64,000 bases of DNA from contig NZ_NBXB01000034.1 of the NCBI RefSeq assembly GCF_003399635.1, positions 186,001-250,000 on the forward strand, in the 5' to 3' direction. This document shows, piece by piece, positions 56,646 to 64,000 of the stretch. Under the pieces are notes generated by a model that saw only the letters and a list, made by a program, of their open reading frames with translations, searched no databases and was not told where the DNA came from. The DNA comes from Subtercola boreus. Its GTDB lineage: Bacteria; Actinomycetota; Actinomycetes; Actinomycetales; Microbacteriaceae. The translations under genes were made by a program, and so were the position numbers. Every line of letters starts with the position of its first letter. Within the stretch, counting starts at the first letter, position 1.

Positions 56646-57578
56646 ATGATGGGCAGAATCACCGTTCGACGCCGTGTGACCCGCGTGACCGTGGGCGAGC
56701 CGGGCCGCTCCCGCGAAGACATTCTCGCTGCCGAGGAACCGCTGGAGATCAGGGTGGGCGGCCGCGCCCTCGCGATCACGATGCGCACTCCCGGCCACGA
56801 TTTCGATCTGGCCGCGGGTTTTCTCGTCTCTGAGGGCGTCATCTGGCGGGGCGACCAGTTCGCATCGGCGAGATACTGCGCGGGCGCCACCGAGGAAGGG
56901 CTGAACACGTACAACGTGCTCGACCTGGTGCTGGCCGCAGGCGTGGCACCGCCGGATCCGAGCCTCGAACGCAATTTCTTCACGACGAGCTCGTGCGGGC
57001 TCTGCGGCAAGGCGAGCATCGACGCCGTACGCACCCTCTCGAGACACGAAGCGGCCGGCGACCCGCTCGTCGTCTCGTCGGAGCTGCTCGCCTCGTTCCC
57101 CGACGTGCTGCGCTCTCAGCAGGACGTCTTCGAAAAGACCGGCGGACTGCACGCTGCCGCGCTGTTCGACGGGCGATCGGGCGAGCTGCTCGTGCTGCGT
57201 GAGGATGTGGGGCGGCACAATGCCGTCGACAAGGTGGTCGGCTGGGCCCTCACCGCCGATCGGCTCCCGCTCTCGGGCACCGTGCTGATGGTCTCGGGGC
57301 GAGCCAGTTTCGAACTGGTGCAGAAGGCGTCGATGGCCGGGATCCCGATGCTGGCCGCCGTGTCGGCGCCATCTTCGCTCGCGGCCGAACTGGCGGTCGA
57401 GATGGGGATCACGCTGGTCGGATTCCTGCGCGGGTCGTCGATGAACGTCTACTCCTGCACAGAGCGTGTCGATGACGGGTTCTCCACAGATTCCGCCGGG
57501 CGCGCCCCTGCGCTGGCACCGAGGGCACAGGATGAACGTGCCGAACCCGAACTGCAGCAGAAAGTGATCGCCCGATGA
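56646..57578 (+). CDS. fdhD: FdhD sulfurtransferase for formate dehydrogenase
   Basis: 310-aa protein that delivers sulfur to the bis-MGD cofactor of formate dehydrogenases. The redox pair is in TSSCGLCGKASID; other markers are RTPGHDFDLAAGFL, REDVGRHNAVDKV and VSGRASFELVQKA. ATG 56646 or 56649 (MGRITVRRR); TACCTC at 56637 is six bases before the latter. The stop overlaps the start of the molybdoenzyme gene (ATGA). Confidence 0.95.
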   Translation: MMGRITVRRRVTRVTVGEPGRSREDILAAEEPLEIRVGGRALAITMRTPGHDFDLAAGFLVSEGVIWRGDQFASARYCAGATEEGLNTYNVLDLVLAAGVAPPDPSLERNFFTTSSCGLCGKASIDAVRTLSRHEAAGDPLVVSSELLASFPDVLRSQQDVFEKTGGLHAAALFDGRSGELLVLREDVGRHNAVDKVVGWALTADRLPLSGTVLMVSGRASFELVQKASMAGIPMLAAVSAPSSLAAELAVEMGITLVGFLRGSSMNVYSCTERVDDGFSTDSAGRAPALAPRAQDERAEPELQQKVIAR

Positions 57579-59896
57579 GCCGTAAGCCTCCCGTCGAAGA
57601 CCCCGACTACGACGACATGACGGTGCATCCGCCTGAGAAGTGGGCGGTGGGCCTTCCCGCCATCTACTCGGCCAGCGAGCCTGCCCTCGTGGAGATGGGC
57701 CCGGGGCGGGCGTTCACGCTGCTCACGAAGGTCAACCAGAAAGACGGCTTCGACTGCATGAGTTGCGCGTGGCCCGATCCCGACCACCGCAAGGTGGCCG
57801 AGTTCTGTGAGAACGGGGCGCGGGCCATCACGTGGGAGGCCACGCCCGTCACGGTTCCGACCTCGTTCTGGGCAGAGCACTCGGTGACCGACCTGCTCTC
57901 CAAGAGCGAATACTGGCTCGGCATGCAGGGGCGCCTCGTCGAACCCGTCTACAAGCCTGCGGGCAATGACCACTACGAGCCGGTGAGCTGGCAGAAGGCG
58001 TTCAGCCTGATTGCCGACAAGCTGAAGGGGCTCGCCTCCCCCGACGAGGCCGCCTTCTACACATCGGGGCGAGCTGCGAACGAGACGGCCTTCGTCTACC
58101 AGCTCTTCGTGCGCGCCTTCGGTACGAACAACCTGCCGGACTGCTCGAACATGTGTCACGAGTCCACCGGAACGGCCCTCGGCGAGACGATCGGCGTCGG
58201 CAAGTCGACCATCGCCTACGACGACTTCGAGAACACCGACCTCATCATCATCATGGGCCAGAACCCCGGCACCAATCATCCGCGCATGCTCACGGCTCTC
58301 GAAGATGCGAAGAAGCAGGGCGCGAAGATCGTGGCCGTGAACCCGCTGCCCGAAGCCGGGCTGCTGCGGTACAAGAATCCGCAGACGGCGCGCGGCCTGC
58401 TCGGGCGGGGAACGGCGATCGCCGACCAGTTCGTGCAGATCCGGCTGGGGGGCGACATGGCTCTGCTGCAGGCGCTATCGAAGCGGGTCCTGGAGGCCGA
58501 GGACCGAAACCCGGGCACGGTTCTCGACCACGGGTTCCTGCAGACGTACACCCAGGGTCTGGAGGCCCTTCGGGAGCATCTCGCAGACCTCGACGAAGAC
58601 ACCGTGCTCGAAGCTACCGGGCTGACCAGCGCCGAGATCGACGAGCTCGCCGACCGGTACATCGCCTCGGAGAGAACGATCATCACCTGGGCGATGGGGC
58701 TGACACAGCACCGCAAGTCGGTGGACACCCTCCGGGAGGTCGTGAACCTCCTGCTGCTGCGCGGCAACATCGGGCGCCAGGGGGCGGGAGCGTCGCCCAT
58801 CCGTGGCCACAGCAATGTGCAGGGCGACCGCACGATGGGCATCTGGGAGCAGATGCCCGAGACCTTCCTCGACGCGCTCGACACAGAGTTCGGCATCCGG
58901 TCGCCCCGTGCGCACGGCGTCGACTCGCTGAAGGGCATCGAGGCGATGCAGCGCGGCGAGATCAAGTTCTGGTTCGGCCTCGGCGGAAACCTCGTCGCCG
59001 CGATCTCCGACACCGCCGCAGCGGAAGCGGCGATGCGTGGCACGGAGATGACCGTGCAGGTCTCGACGAAGCTCAACCGCTCGCACGCCGTCATCGGCCG
59101 CGAAGCACTCATTCTGCCGACGCTCGGTCGCACAGAGGTCGACCTGCAGAAGGCCGGGCCGCAGTTCCTCTCGGTCGAAGACACCGTGTGCGCCGTTCAC
59201 GCCACGCACGGCGCCGTTCCGCCCGTCGCCCCCACGTTGCTCTCCGAGGTGTCCATCGTCACTCGATTGGCGCGCGCCGTTCTCGGCGACGACGGTCCCG
59301 TCGACTGGGAGGGGTTCGAGAACAACTACGACACCATCAGGGAATCCATCTCGCGGGTGGTACCGGGGTTCGAGAACTTCAACGCCGACGTGCGCCGAAA
59401 GGGTGGGTTCGTCCTGCCGAACGGCCCGCGCGACTCACGTACGTTCAACACCGCCACGGGCAAGGCGATGCTGACGGTGAATCACCTCGAGCCGCTGGAG
59501 CGGCCGGCGGGGCGACTGATCCTCCAGACGATGCGCTCGCATGACCAGTTCAACACGACCATCTACAGCCTGAACGACCGCTACCGCGGAATCAAGAAGG
59601 GCCGGAACGTCGTGTTCGTGAACCCCGACGACATCCGTGAACTCGGGCTGGCCGACGGCGACACGGTCGACATCTTCAGCGAGTGGAAGGATGAACCCGA
59701 CCGGGAACTGCGCGGCTACCGTGTGGTCTCGTACCCCACGGCGAAGGGTTGTGCGGCGGCCTACTTCCCCGAGGCGAACGTGCTCATCCCCCTGGCGAGC
59801 GCCGCCCTCGAAAGCAACACGCCGGTCTCGAAGGCGATCGTGGTGCGGCTCGAGAAGGTTAAGGCGCCCGTCGGCTCGTCCGCCGCTGTGGGCTGA
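57575..59896 (+). CDS. FdhF/YdeP-type molybdopterin oxidoreductase alpha subunit
   Basis: 773-aa bis-MGD enzyme of the YdeP/FdhF_2 subgroup, related to formate dehydrogenases. GFDCMSCAWPDPD near residue 60 replaces the usual N-terminal 4Fe-4S motif; NMCHESTG is the expected Mo-proximal cysteine segment; GRQGAGASPIRGHSNVQGD and the C-terminal molydopterin-binding region (QTMRSHDQFNTTIY) follow. No electron-transfer subunit is adjacent. The role may be formate oxidation or, as proposed for YdeP, acid resistance. ATG at 57575 overlaps the fdhD stop. Confidence 0.9.
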   Translation: MSRKPPVEDPDYDDMTVHPPEKWAVGLPAIYSASEPALVEMGPGRAFTLLTKVNQKDGFDCMSCAWPDPDHRKVAEFCENGARAITWEATPVTVPTSFWAEHSVTDLLSKSEYWLGMQGRLVEPVYKPAGNDHYEPVSWQKAFSLIADKLKGLASPDEAAFYTSGRAANETAFVYQLFVRAFGTNNLPDCSNMCHESTGTALGETIGVGKSTIAYDDFENTDLIIIMGQNPGTNHPRMLTALEDAKKQGAKIVAVNPLPEAGLLRYKNPQTARGLLGRGTAIADQFVQIRLGGDMALLQALSKRVLEAEDRNPGTVLDHGFLQTYTQGLEALREHLADLDEDTVLEATGLTSAEIDELADRYIASERTIITWAMGLTQHRKSVDTLREVVNLLLLRGNIGRQGAGASPIRGHSNVQGDRTMGIWEQMPETFLDALDTEFGIRSPRAHGVDSLKGIEAMQRGEIKFWFGLGGNLVAAISDTAAAEAAMRGTEMTVQVSTKLNRSHAVIGREALILPTLGRTEVDLQKAGPQFLSVEDTVCAVHATHGAVPPVAPTLLSEVSIVTRLARAVLGDDGPVDWEGFENNYDTIRESISRVVPGFENFNADVRRKGGFVLPNGPRDSRTFNTATGKAMLTVNHLEPLERPAGRLILQTMRSHDQFNTTIYSLNDRYRGIKKGRNVVFVNPDDIRELGLADGDTVDIFSEWKDEPDRELRGYRVVSYPTAKGCAAAYFPEANVLIPLASAALESNTPVSKAIVVRLEKVKAPVGSSAAVG

Positions 59897-59935
59897 GACC
59901 TGTCCCGGTCGGGCCGGGCGGAAGGCGGGCGAGCG

Positions 59936-60556
59936 CTACGCACCGGGGCGGCGTGCGCGACGACGCTCGCGCCACGGCAGTGACCGGTAGGCGGCCTCAT
60001 CGGCTGCGCGCTGCTGCTCATAGGCGACGAACCGTGCGTCACGCCGCTCGCGCCAGCGCTCGATCTCGGCTTCGACGTCCCGCGTCGCCGTGACGACCGG
60101 TGGGCCGCCCTTCAGCTGGCGGCGCGCCTCGACGACCCGGGCATTGAAGTCGTCGAGCAACTCGCGAACGCGCTTCTCGGAGGGTGCGGCATCCACCTTC
60201 TCGTCGAGACCCGCACTCTCACTCCGGAGCGTCAGTGCGGGCGGTCCGAGACCCGTGATGTTCTCGCGTTCGATCTTCTGCTTGATCCACCAGTTGGGAT
60301 CGTAGGCATCGTGGAGGTTGCGAAGCGGCTTGCCGGAGCCCGGCAGATTGTCGAACTCGCCCCGGCGCATCGCCTGCTGGATCGAGATCTCGACGTACTG
60401 CGCCCGGGCCTCCATCGATCGCTGCCCGGCGAGGGCGGTGTCGTCCTCCGCCTCCGCCTTGCCGGCTTCGGCCTTGCCGTCTCCCTGCAGCGAGCCGTCC
60501 ACCTGGAAGCGGGCCACGTTCAGGCGCGAATCGCTTCGCTTCCTGCTTCCACTCAT
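59936..60556 (-). CDS. DUF1992 (DnaJC28-like) protein
   Basis: 206-aa protein with a DUF1992 domain: YVEISIQQAMRRGEFDNLPGSGKPL and DPNWWIKQKIERENI. The N-terminus has an Ala/Glu/Lys repeat; the C-terminus is basic. Function unknown, chaperone-associated in eukaryotic relatives. ATG seven bases after TAGGCT. Confidence 0.9.
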   Translation of the reverse strand: MSGSRKRSDSRLNVARFQVDGSLQGDGKAEAGKAEAEDDTALAGQRSMEARAQYVEISIQQAMRRGEFDNLPGSGKPLRNLHDAYDPNWWIKQKIERENITGLGPPALTLRSESAGLDEKVDAAPSEKRVRELLDDFNARVVEARRQLKGGPPVVTATRDVEAEIERWRERRDARFVAYEQQRAADEAAYRSLPWRERRRARRPGA

Positions 60557-60563
60557 GTCGCCA

Positions 60564-60569
60564 AGCCTA
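60564..60569 (-). promoter_or_regulatory. Leaderless-type -10 of the DUF1992 gene
   Basis: TAGGCT seven bases before the ATG at 60554-60556. Confidence 0.5.
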
Positions 60570-60683
60570 GGTTTTGCCGCCGACACCGTCGACCCCCGAC
60601 GCATGGGTTTCGCGTTCGGCGAAAGCCGCGCATCCGGAGGCCCAGGCGAACGGGGCGTGCAACCCTCTAACCGATGAGGGCAA

Positions 60684-61829
60684 TCAGTACAGCGTCGCCT
60701 CGTCGTTCTTCTGGTACTGCCTGATTTCGTCGGCCCGACCCGTGCGGAGCTTCTCGGTGAACTCCGGGTCAGCGAGCACCGAACGTCCGAGCGCCACCAT
60801 GTCGAACTCACCCTGCTCGAACAACTCGAGGAGCGGCGCGATGCTCAGCGACGGCTGCTGCTCGTCTTCCCCGGCGAGGAACGGCGCCGACACGCCGACC
60901 GAGCCGAGGGCGATGGTCGGCAGCCCGGTGAGGTGCTTGGTCCACCCCGCAAGTGTGCGCGTAGAATCTTCGAATTCCGGCAGCCAGTAGCGACGGGTCG
61001 AGGCGTGCAGGATCGACACCCCGGCGTCGACGAGGGGCGTCAGGATCTGCTCGAGTTCCGACGGCGTCGACGCGATGCGGGCGTCGTACGCGTTGCCCTT
61101 CCACTGCGAGAACCGGAAGTCGATCGGATACTCAGGTCCCACCTCGGAGCGGATCGCCGCGACGATCTCCGCCGCGAGCTGGGCGCGGTTGCCGGTGGAT
61201 CCGCCGAAACGGTCGCCGCGACGGTTCGTGGCCTCCCAGAGGAACTGGTCGAGCAGGTACCCGTGCGCTCCGTGCAGCTCGATGCCGTCGAAACCGATGC
61301 GCTGGGCATCCAGAGCGCCCTGCACGAAGGCAGCGATGATGTCATCGATGTCCTTCGTGGTCGCCGCGTCGCCCTTCGGAGTGCCATTGGCCCGTAGCCC
61401 GGACGGGCTGATCACGGGGGCATCGGGATGCGGCGCCGCGCCCTCGGATCTGGTGACGCCGAGGTGCCAGAGCTGCGGGAAGATGCGTCCGCCCTCAGCG
61501 TGCACGGCATCGACCACGCTCTTCCAGCCCGCGAGCGCCTCGTCGCCGTAGAAGGTCGGGATGCGGTCGCTCGATCCGGCCGACGGATGATCGACGTAGG
61601 TTCCCTCGGTGACAATGAGTCCGAGGTGCGAGGCCCTCCGCGCGTAGTAGTCGCGAACGTCAAGCCCGGGCACGCCGTTCGGTGAGAAGGCTCGGGTCAT
61701 CGGCGCCATCACGAGGCGGTTCGACAGGCTGAGCTCACCCGCGGTGAACGGGGTGAAGAGAGGGGCCGGATCCGCGCCCTCGAGGAGCGTGCCCATGCCG
61801 GGTTCGGTGGTGGTGTTCGCAGAAGTCAT
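60684..61829 (-). CDS. Old Yellow Enzyme family ene-reductase
   Basis: 381-aa FMN-dependent NADH:flavin oxidoreductase. LFTPFTAGELSLSNRLVMAPMTR opens the barrel; IELHGAHGYLLDQFLW is the family motif with the substrate-binding His; FRFSQWKGNAYDA and GRSVLADPEF carry FMN contacts. Reduces activated C=C bonds; substrate unknown. ATG at 61827-61829. Confidence 0.93.
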   Translation of the reverse strand: MTSANTTTEPGMGTLLEGADPAPLFTPFTAGELSLSNRLVMAPMTRAFSPNGVPGLDVRDYYARRASHLGLIVTEGTYVDHPSAGSSDRIPTFYGDEALAGWKSVVDAVHAEGGRIFPQLWHLGVTRSEGAAPHPDAPVISPSGLRANGTPKGDAATTKDIDDIIAAFVQGALDAQRIGFDGIELHGAHGYLLDQFLWEATNRRGDRFGGSTGNRAQLAAEIVAAIRSEVGPEYPIDFRFSQWKGNAYDARIASTPSELEQILTPLVDAGVSILHASTRRYWLPEFEDSTRTLAGWTKHLTGLPTIALGSVGVSAPFLAGEDEQQPSLSIAPLLELFEQGEFDMVALGRSVLADPEFTEKLRTGRADEIRQYQKNDEATLY

Positions 61830-61878
61830 AGTCGCTCGAACCGGTTGCGGCCGGGGATGATTCCCGTGTACCCGCCGT

Positions 61879-62079
61879 TCAGAGTGTTCGCGGGTTGCCG
61901 TACTCGAAAAAGCCACCCCGTGTGACGGACTGCGTGAGCAGCTCCCAGGCCTCGCCCTGATACCGGAGGATGCGCTCGGGCTCACCGTCTGCACCGATCG
62001 GCAGAGCGACCTGTACCCCATGGTCGGCAGTGTTGGTTCCGCGCAGGAGCAACGCGTACGGAGTGGGAGAGTCGGTCAT
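61879..62079 (-). CDS. Small hypothetical protein
   Basis: 66 aa, MTDSPTPYALLLRGTNTADH to GGFFEYGNPRTL; unknown but with a sensible composition and a TACAGT -10 hexamer seven bases before its ATG. Located 49 bp upstream of the ene-reductase gene. Confidence 0.6.
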   Translation of the reverse strand: MTDSPTPYALLLRGTNTADHGVQVALPIGADGEPERILRYQGEAWELLTQSVTRGGFFEYGNPRTL

Positions 62080-62086
62080 CCGTTCG

Positions 62087-62092
62087 ACTGTA
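62087..62092 (-). promoter_or_regulatory. Leaderless-type -10 of the 66-aa gene
   Basis: TACAGT seven bases before the ATG at 62077-62079. Confidence 0.45.
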
Positions 62093-62157
62093 CGCCCCGC
62101 GCCGACCCGCAGTCGCCCGCCTCGGCGGCGACCAGCGGCGACAGGCGACGACACAGG

Positions 62158-63093
62158 TCAGCGCAGGTAGGCGTTCACGATGAGGTCCCCCCGGATCTCC
62201 CGCAGACGCTCGAGGATGCGCTCGATCAGCGGGGCCGTCACCCCGCCGGCCACGAGGTCGAACCCGCCGAGCGGCCGGAGCTTGCCGCAGCGCACCCGGA
62301 TGACCTCCCAGCCGGCTTCGCGAAGCAGCCGGTCCTTGCGGCGGTCCGTGGCCTCGCGGGTGCCCACATGTTCGAGCCCGAACTTTCCGATCGTGTCGTA
62401 CTCGATGGCGACCTTCAGCTCTACCAGAACGATGTCGGGCCACACCTCCCTGTGCGCGAAGAACGGCCTCCGCACCTGCACCGCGTTCGCTGCGCGGAGG
62501 TCGATGTCGAGCCGTTCGGCGAGCCGGCTGCGCAGATCGCCCTCGGCGGCGGATGCCGGTCGTGGGGCCCGCCCGCTGTGGAACGCCTCACCCGCTGGGT
62601 GGGCCGCCAGGGTGGTGCGCGTCGGTGGAGAGTGGGTCCGCGAAGTGTGGGTCGGCGGGGTGCTGGTCGGCGGGGTGCTGGTCGGGCGGGGAGGTGGGAC
62701 GCCGCCGACGGCAGAGCGCGGACCGACTCTCCGGGCATCCGGAGCCGCCTGCTGGTCGACCGGGAGTTGACGATTCACGATCCGCTTCGGCGCCGCGAGC
62801 GCCAGGCAGTCGGGACACCACGATGACCTGCGGCGAACCCCGCCCGGTCTGTGGCGCTGCTCGTCGGGTGTCGCCACGAACACGTGTCCGGCGTCGCACT
62901 GCCAGGTGAGGTACACCTCGGCGGCGGGCGGGATCTGCGTCAGCGTGATGTTGCGGTTCAGGTCGGGGTGGTACTGGCGCACGAGCACGGGGTAGCGCTC
63001 CCATTCAGTGCGGTACGCCCCGATCTCATAGGGCACGTCGCGCTCTTTCGAGCGCTGGCGCCTCGCCCACCATGCCTCGATGTTCTCTGCCAC
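62158..63093 (-). CDS. Zinc-ribbon protein with Vsr/DUF559-like nuclease domain
   Basis: 311 aa. The N-terminal part has a zinc ribbon (CDAGHVFVATPDE with CPDC further on). A Pro/Thr/Ser-rich linker (RPTSTPPTSTPPTHTSRTHS) follows, then a C-terminal domain with WPDIVLVELKVAIEYD (D...E-x-K, PD-(D/E)xK style) and REAGWEVIRVRCGKL, like very-short-patch or DUF559 nucleases. GTG at 63091-63093 lies six bases after TACGAT. DNA or RNA endonuclease activity is plausible but unproven. Confidence 0.75.
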   Translation of the reverse strand: MAENIEAWWARRQRSKERDVPYEIGAYRTEWERYPVLVRQYHPDLNRNITLTQIPPAAEVYLTWQCDAGHVFVATPDEQRHRPGGVRRRSSWCPDCLALAAPKRIVNRQLPVDQQAAPDARRVGPRSAVGGVPPPRPTSTPPTSTPPTHTSRTHSPPTRTTLAAHPAGEAFHSGRAPRPASAAEGDLRSRLAERLDIDLRAANAVQVRRPFFAHREVWPDIVLVELKVAIEYDTIGKFGLEHVGTREATDRRKDRLLREAGWEVIRVRCGKLRPLGGFDLVAGGVTAPLIERILERLREIRGDLIVNAYLR

Positions 63094-63099
63094 GGCCAG

Positions 63100-63105
63100 A
63101 TCGTA
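63100..63105 (-). promoter_or_regulatory. Leaderless-type -10 of the zinc-ribbon gene
   Basis: TACGAT six bases before the GTG; this decides the start over an upstream TTG. Confidence 0.45.
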
Positions 63106-63286
63106 AACCGAACCTCCGACAGCAGACCAGATCGGCAAGAAGTTCTGCGAGGCTCTTGTCGCAATCCGTATTTAATGAGGTAATTTCAGGTGTTGATTCC
63201 TGTGGGAGTCATTCGGCCGGGGGCCTGCGACGTCGCGTCGGAGGGCCGAGTCCACCCAGCCGATGATCCTCCCGAAAGGGGTCGCA

Positions 63287-64000
63287 ATGCCTCACGATCC
63301 ACACCAGAAGCGGCCCGCGGGCCTCCGCCTGAAGCTTTCCAACAAGGTTGCCGTCGCGACCGTGGCGCTCGCCACGCTCACCGCCGTGAACCTCGTGTCC
63401 CCGATGCCGCGGGCAGAGGCGGCGTCCGTTTCGATCGCGACCATCCAGGGAACGTCCGCGTCCAGCCCGTTCGTCGGCAGCTCCGTCACCACGACCGGTT
63501 TCGTGACCGCCGCCTATGCCACCGGCGGGCTGAACGGGTATTTCCTCCAGTCGGCGGGCACGGGAGGCGTCGTCGACCCGCGCACGCATCGCGCCTCCGA
63601 CGGCATTTTCGTCTACCTGGCCGGCACACCCCTCTCCGCACGGATCGGCGACTATCTCCAGGTGTCGGGCCTCGTCTCGGAGTTCGGCGGTCTCACCCAG
63701 CTGTCGCCGCCCACCGCCGGCGCGATAGTTCCGCTCGACCCGACGGGCGTGACTCCGCCCCTACCCGCAGCGACGAAGTACCCGGCCACAGACAGCGATC
63801 GGGAATCCCTTGAAGGGATGCTCATCCAGCCTGCTGGCGACTTCACGGTCACCGGCCTGCAGTCCTCGGCCCAGTACGGGCAGATCGAGCTCGCCGCCGG
63901 CACCGTTCCCCTGGCCGCGCCGGCGAGTGTCGCTGCCGTCGGCAGCGCGGAGTACGCGGCCACCGTCTCGAACAACAGGGCCAGGGCCGTCTGGCTCGAT
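63287..64000 (+). CDS. Secreted ExeM/NucH-type nuclease (C-terminus beyond window)
   Basis: 238 codons visible, open at the right edge. A Sec signal peptide (RLKLSNKVAVATVALATLTA...PRAEAA) is followed by the OB-fold-like region of extracellular nucleases: IATIQGTSASSPFVG, VTTTGFVTAAYATGGLNGYF, FVYLAGTPLSARIGDYLQVSG. The catalytic endonuclease/exonuclease/phosphatase domain would lie outside the window. ATG at 63287 with GAAAGGGG upstream. Probably a cell-surface or secreted DNase. Confidence 0.8.
   Translation, partial: MPHDPHQKRPAGLRLKLSNKVAVATVALATLTAVNLVSPMPRAEAASVSIATIQGTSASSPFVGSSVTTTGFVTAAYATGGLNGYFLQSAGTGGVVDPRTHRASDGIFVYLAGTPLSARIGDYLQVSGLVSEFGGLTQLSPPTAGAIVPLDPTGVTPPLPAATKYPATDSDRESLEGMLIQPAGDFTVTGLQSSAQYGQIELAAGTVPLAAPASVAAVGSAEYAATVSNNRARAVWLD

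Overview
The window is high-GC actinobacterial chromosome, most likely from a member of the family Microbacteriaceae. The evidence is the strong G/C preference in third codon positions, frequent GTG starts, many 4-base ATGA/GTGA stop-start overlaps, the gene content (CarD, SufS-SufU, prpDBC, F420-type luciferase-like enzyme, DUF6457 beside MobA) and a marked excess of GGATG/CATCC. No rRNA, tRNA, phage, IS element or CRISPR array was seen. Genus cannot be told from the sequence alone.

Layout. 1-2.1 kb: PadR regulator overlapping a DHA2-type MFS efflux pump that runs off the left edge. 2.1-10.3 kb: two divergent, tightly overlapping glycosyltransferase operons (three genes on each side of a 164-bp gap, including a two-domain glycosyltransferase and a WcbI-like protein), probably for a surface glycan. 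10.3-12.5 kb: GNAT remnant, then sufS-sufU. 12.8-15.5 kb: two alpha/beta hydrolases and small conserved proteins. 15.6-18.9 kb: NarL-type response regulator divergent from a histidine kinase that is translationally coupled to a membrane protein with a degenerate kinase-like tail. 19.4-21 kb: LysG/LysE basic amino acid export. 21-22.7 kb: AbiE-type toxin-antitoxin pair with a palindromic operator overlapping its start codon. 22.8-28.2 kb: MBL hydrolase, then gntR-prpD-prpB-prpC (2-methylcitrate cycle). 28.5-32.8 kb: carD, dienelactone hydrolase, an alanine dehydrogenase-like enzyme and a Fic protein with its own palindrome. 32.8-36 kb: lipB-lipA and an esterase fused in frame to a PPOX domain. 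36.3-40.5 kb: ABC exporter with a DesK/NarL-type two-component system. 40.6-46 kb: acyl-CoA synthetase, two DUF202 proteins, thioesterase, LtrA and a luciferase-like oxidoreductase. 46.2-52.8 kb: accessory stretch with an apparently inactive CD-NTase-like protein, VapBC, a decayed RNase H-like gene, a GmrSD-like protein whose HNH motif is damaged, and an oxygenase-like gene behind an iron box. 54-59.9 kb: molybdenum cofactor genes (moeA, DUF6457, mobA) beside fdhD and a YdeP-type molybdoenzyme. 60-64 kb: DUF1992 protein, ene-reductase, zinc-ribbon nuclease-like protein and the start of a secreted nuclease.

Cross-cutting signals. At least sixteen genes start 6-7 nt after a TAnnnT-type -10 hexamer with no room for a ribosome-binding site, which implies common leaderless transcription. 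Several convergent gaps carry 53-65 bp palindromes with long arms and unusually large loops; two pairs share arm sequence, so these may be a dispersed element family and not just ordinary terminators. The accessory stretches (AbiE, VapBC, GmrSD, CD-NTase-like, the pseudogene) look like defence or mobile cargo in various stages of decay. I do not see a complete undescribed multi-gene system. The best candidates for something new are the palindrome families, the kinase/pseudokinase pair, the iron-box oxygenase-like gene and the two catalytically eroded defence-type proteins.
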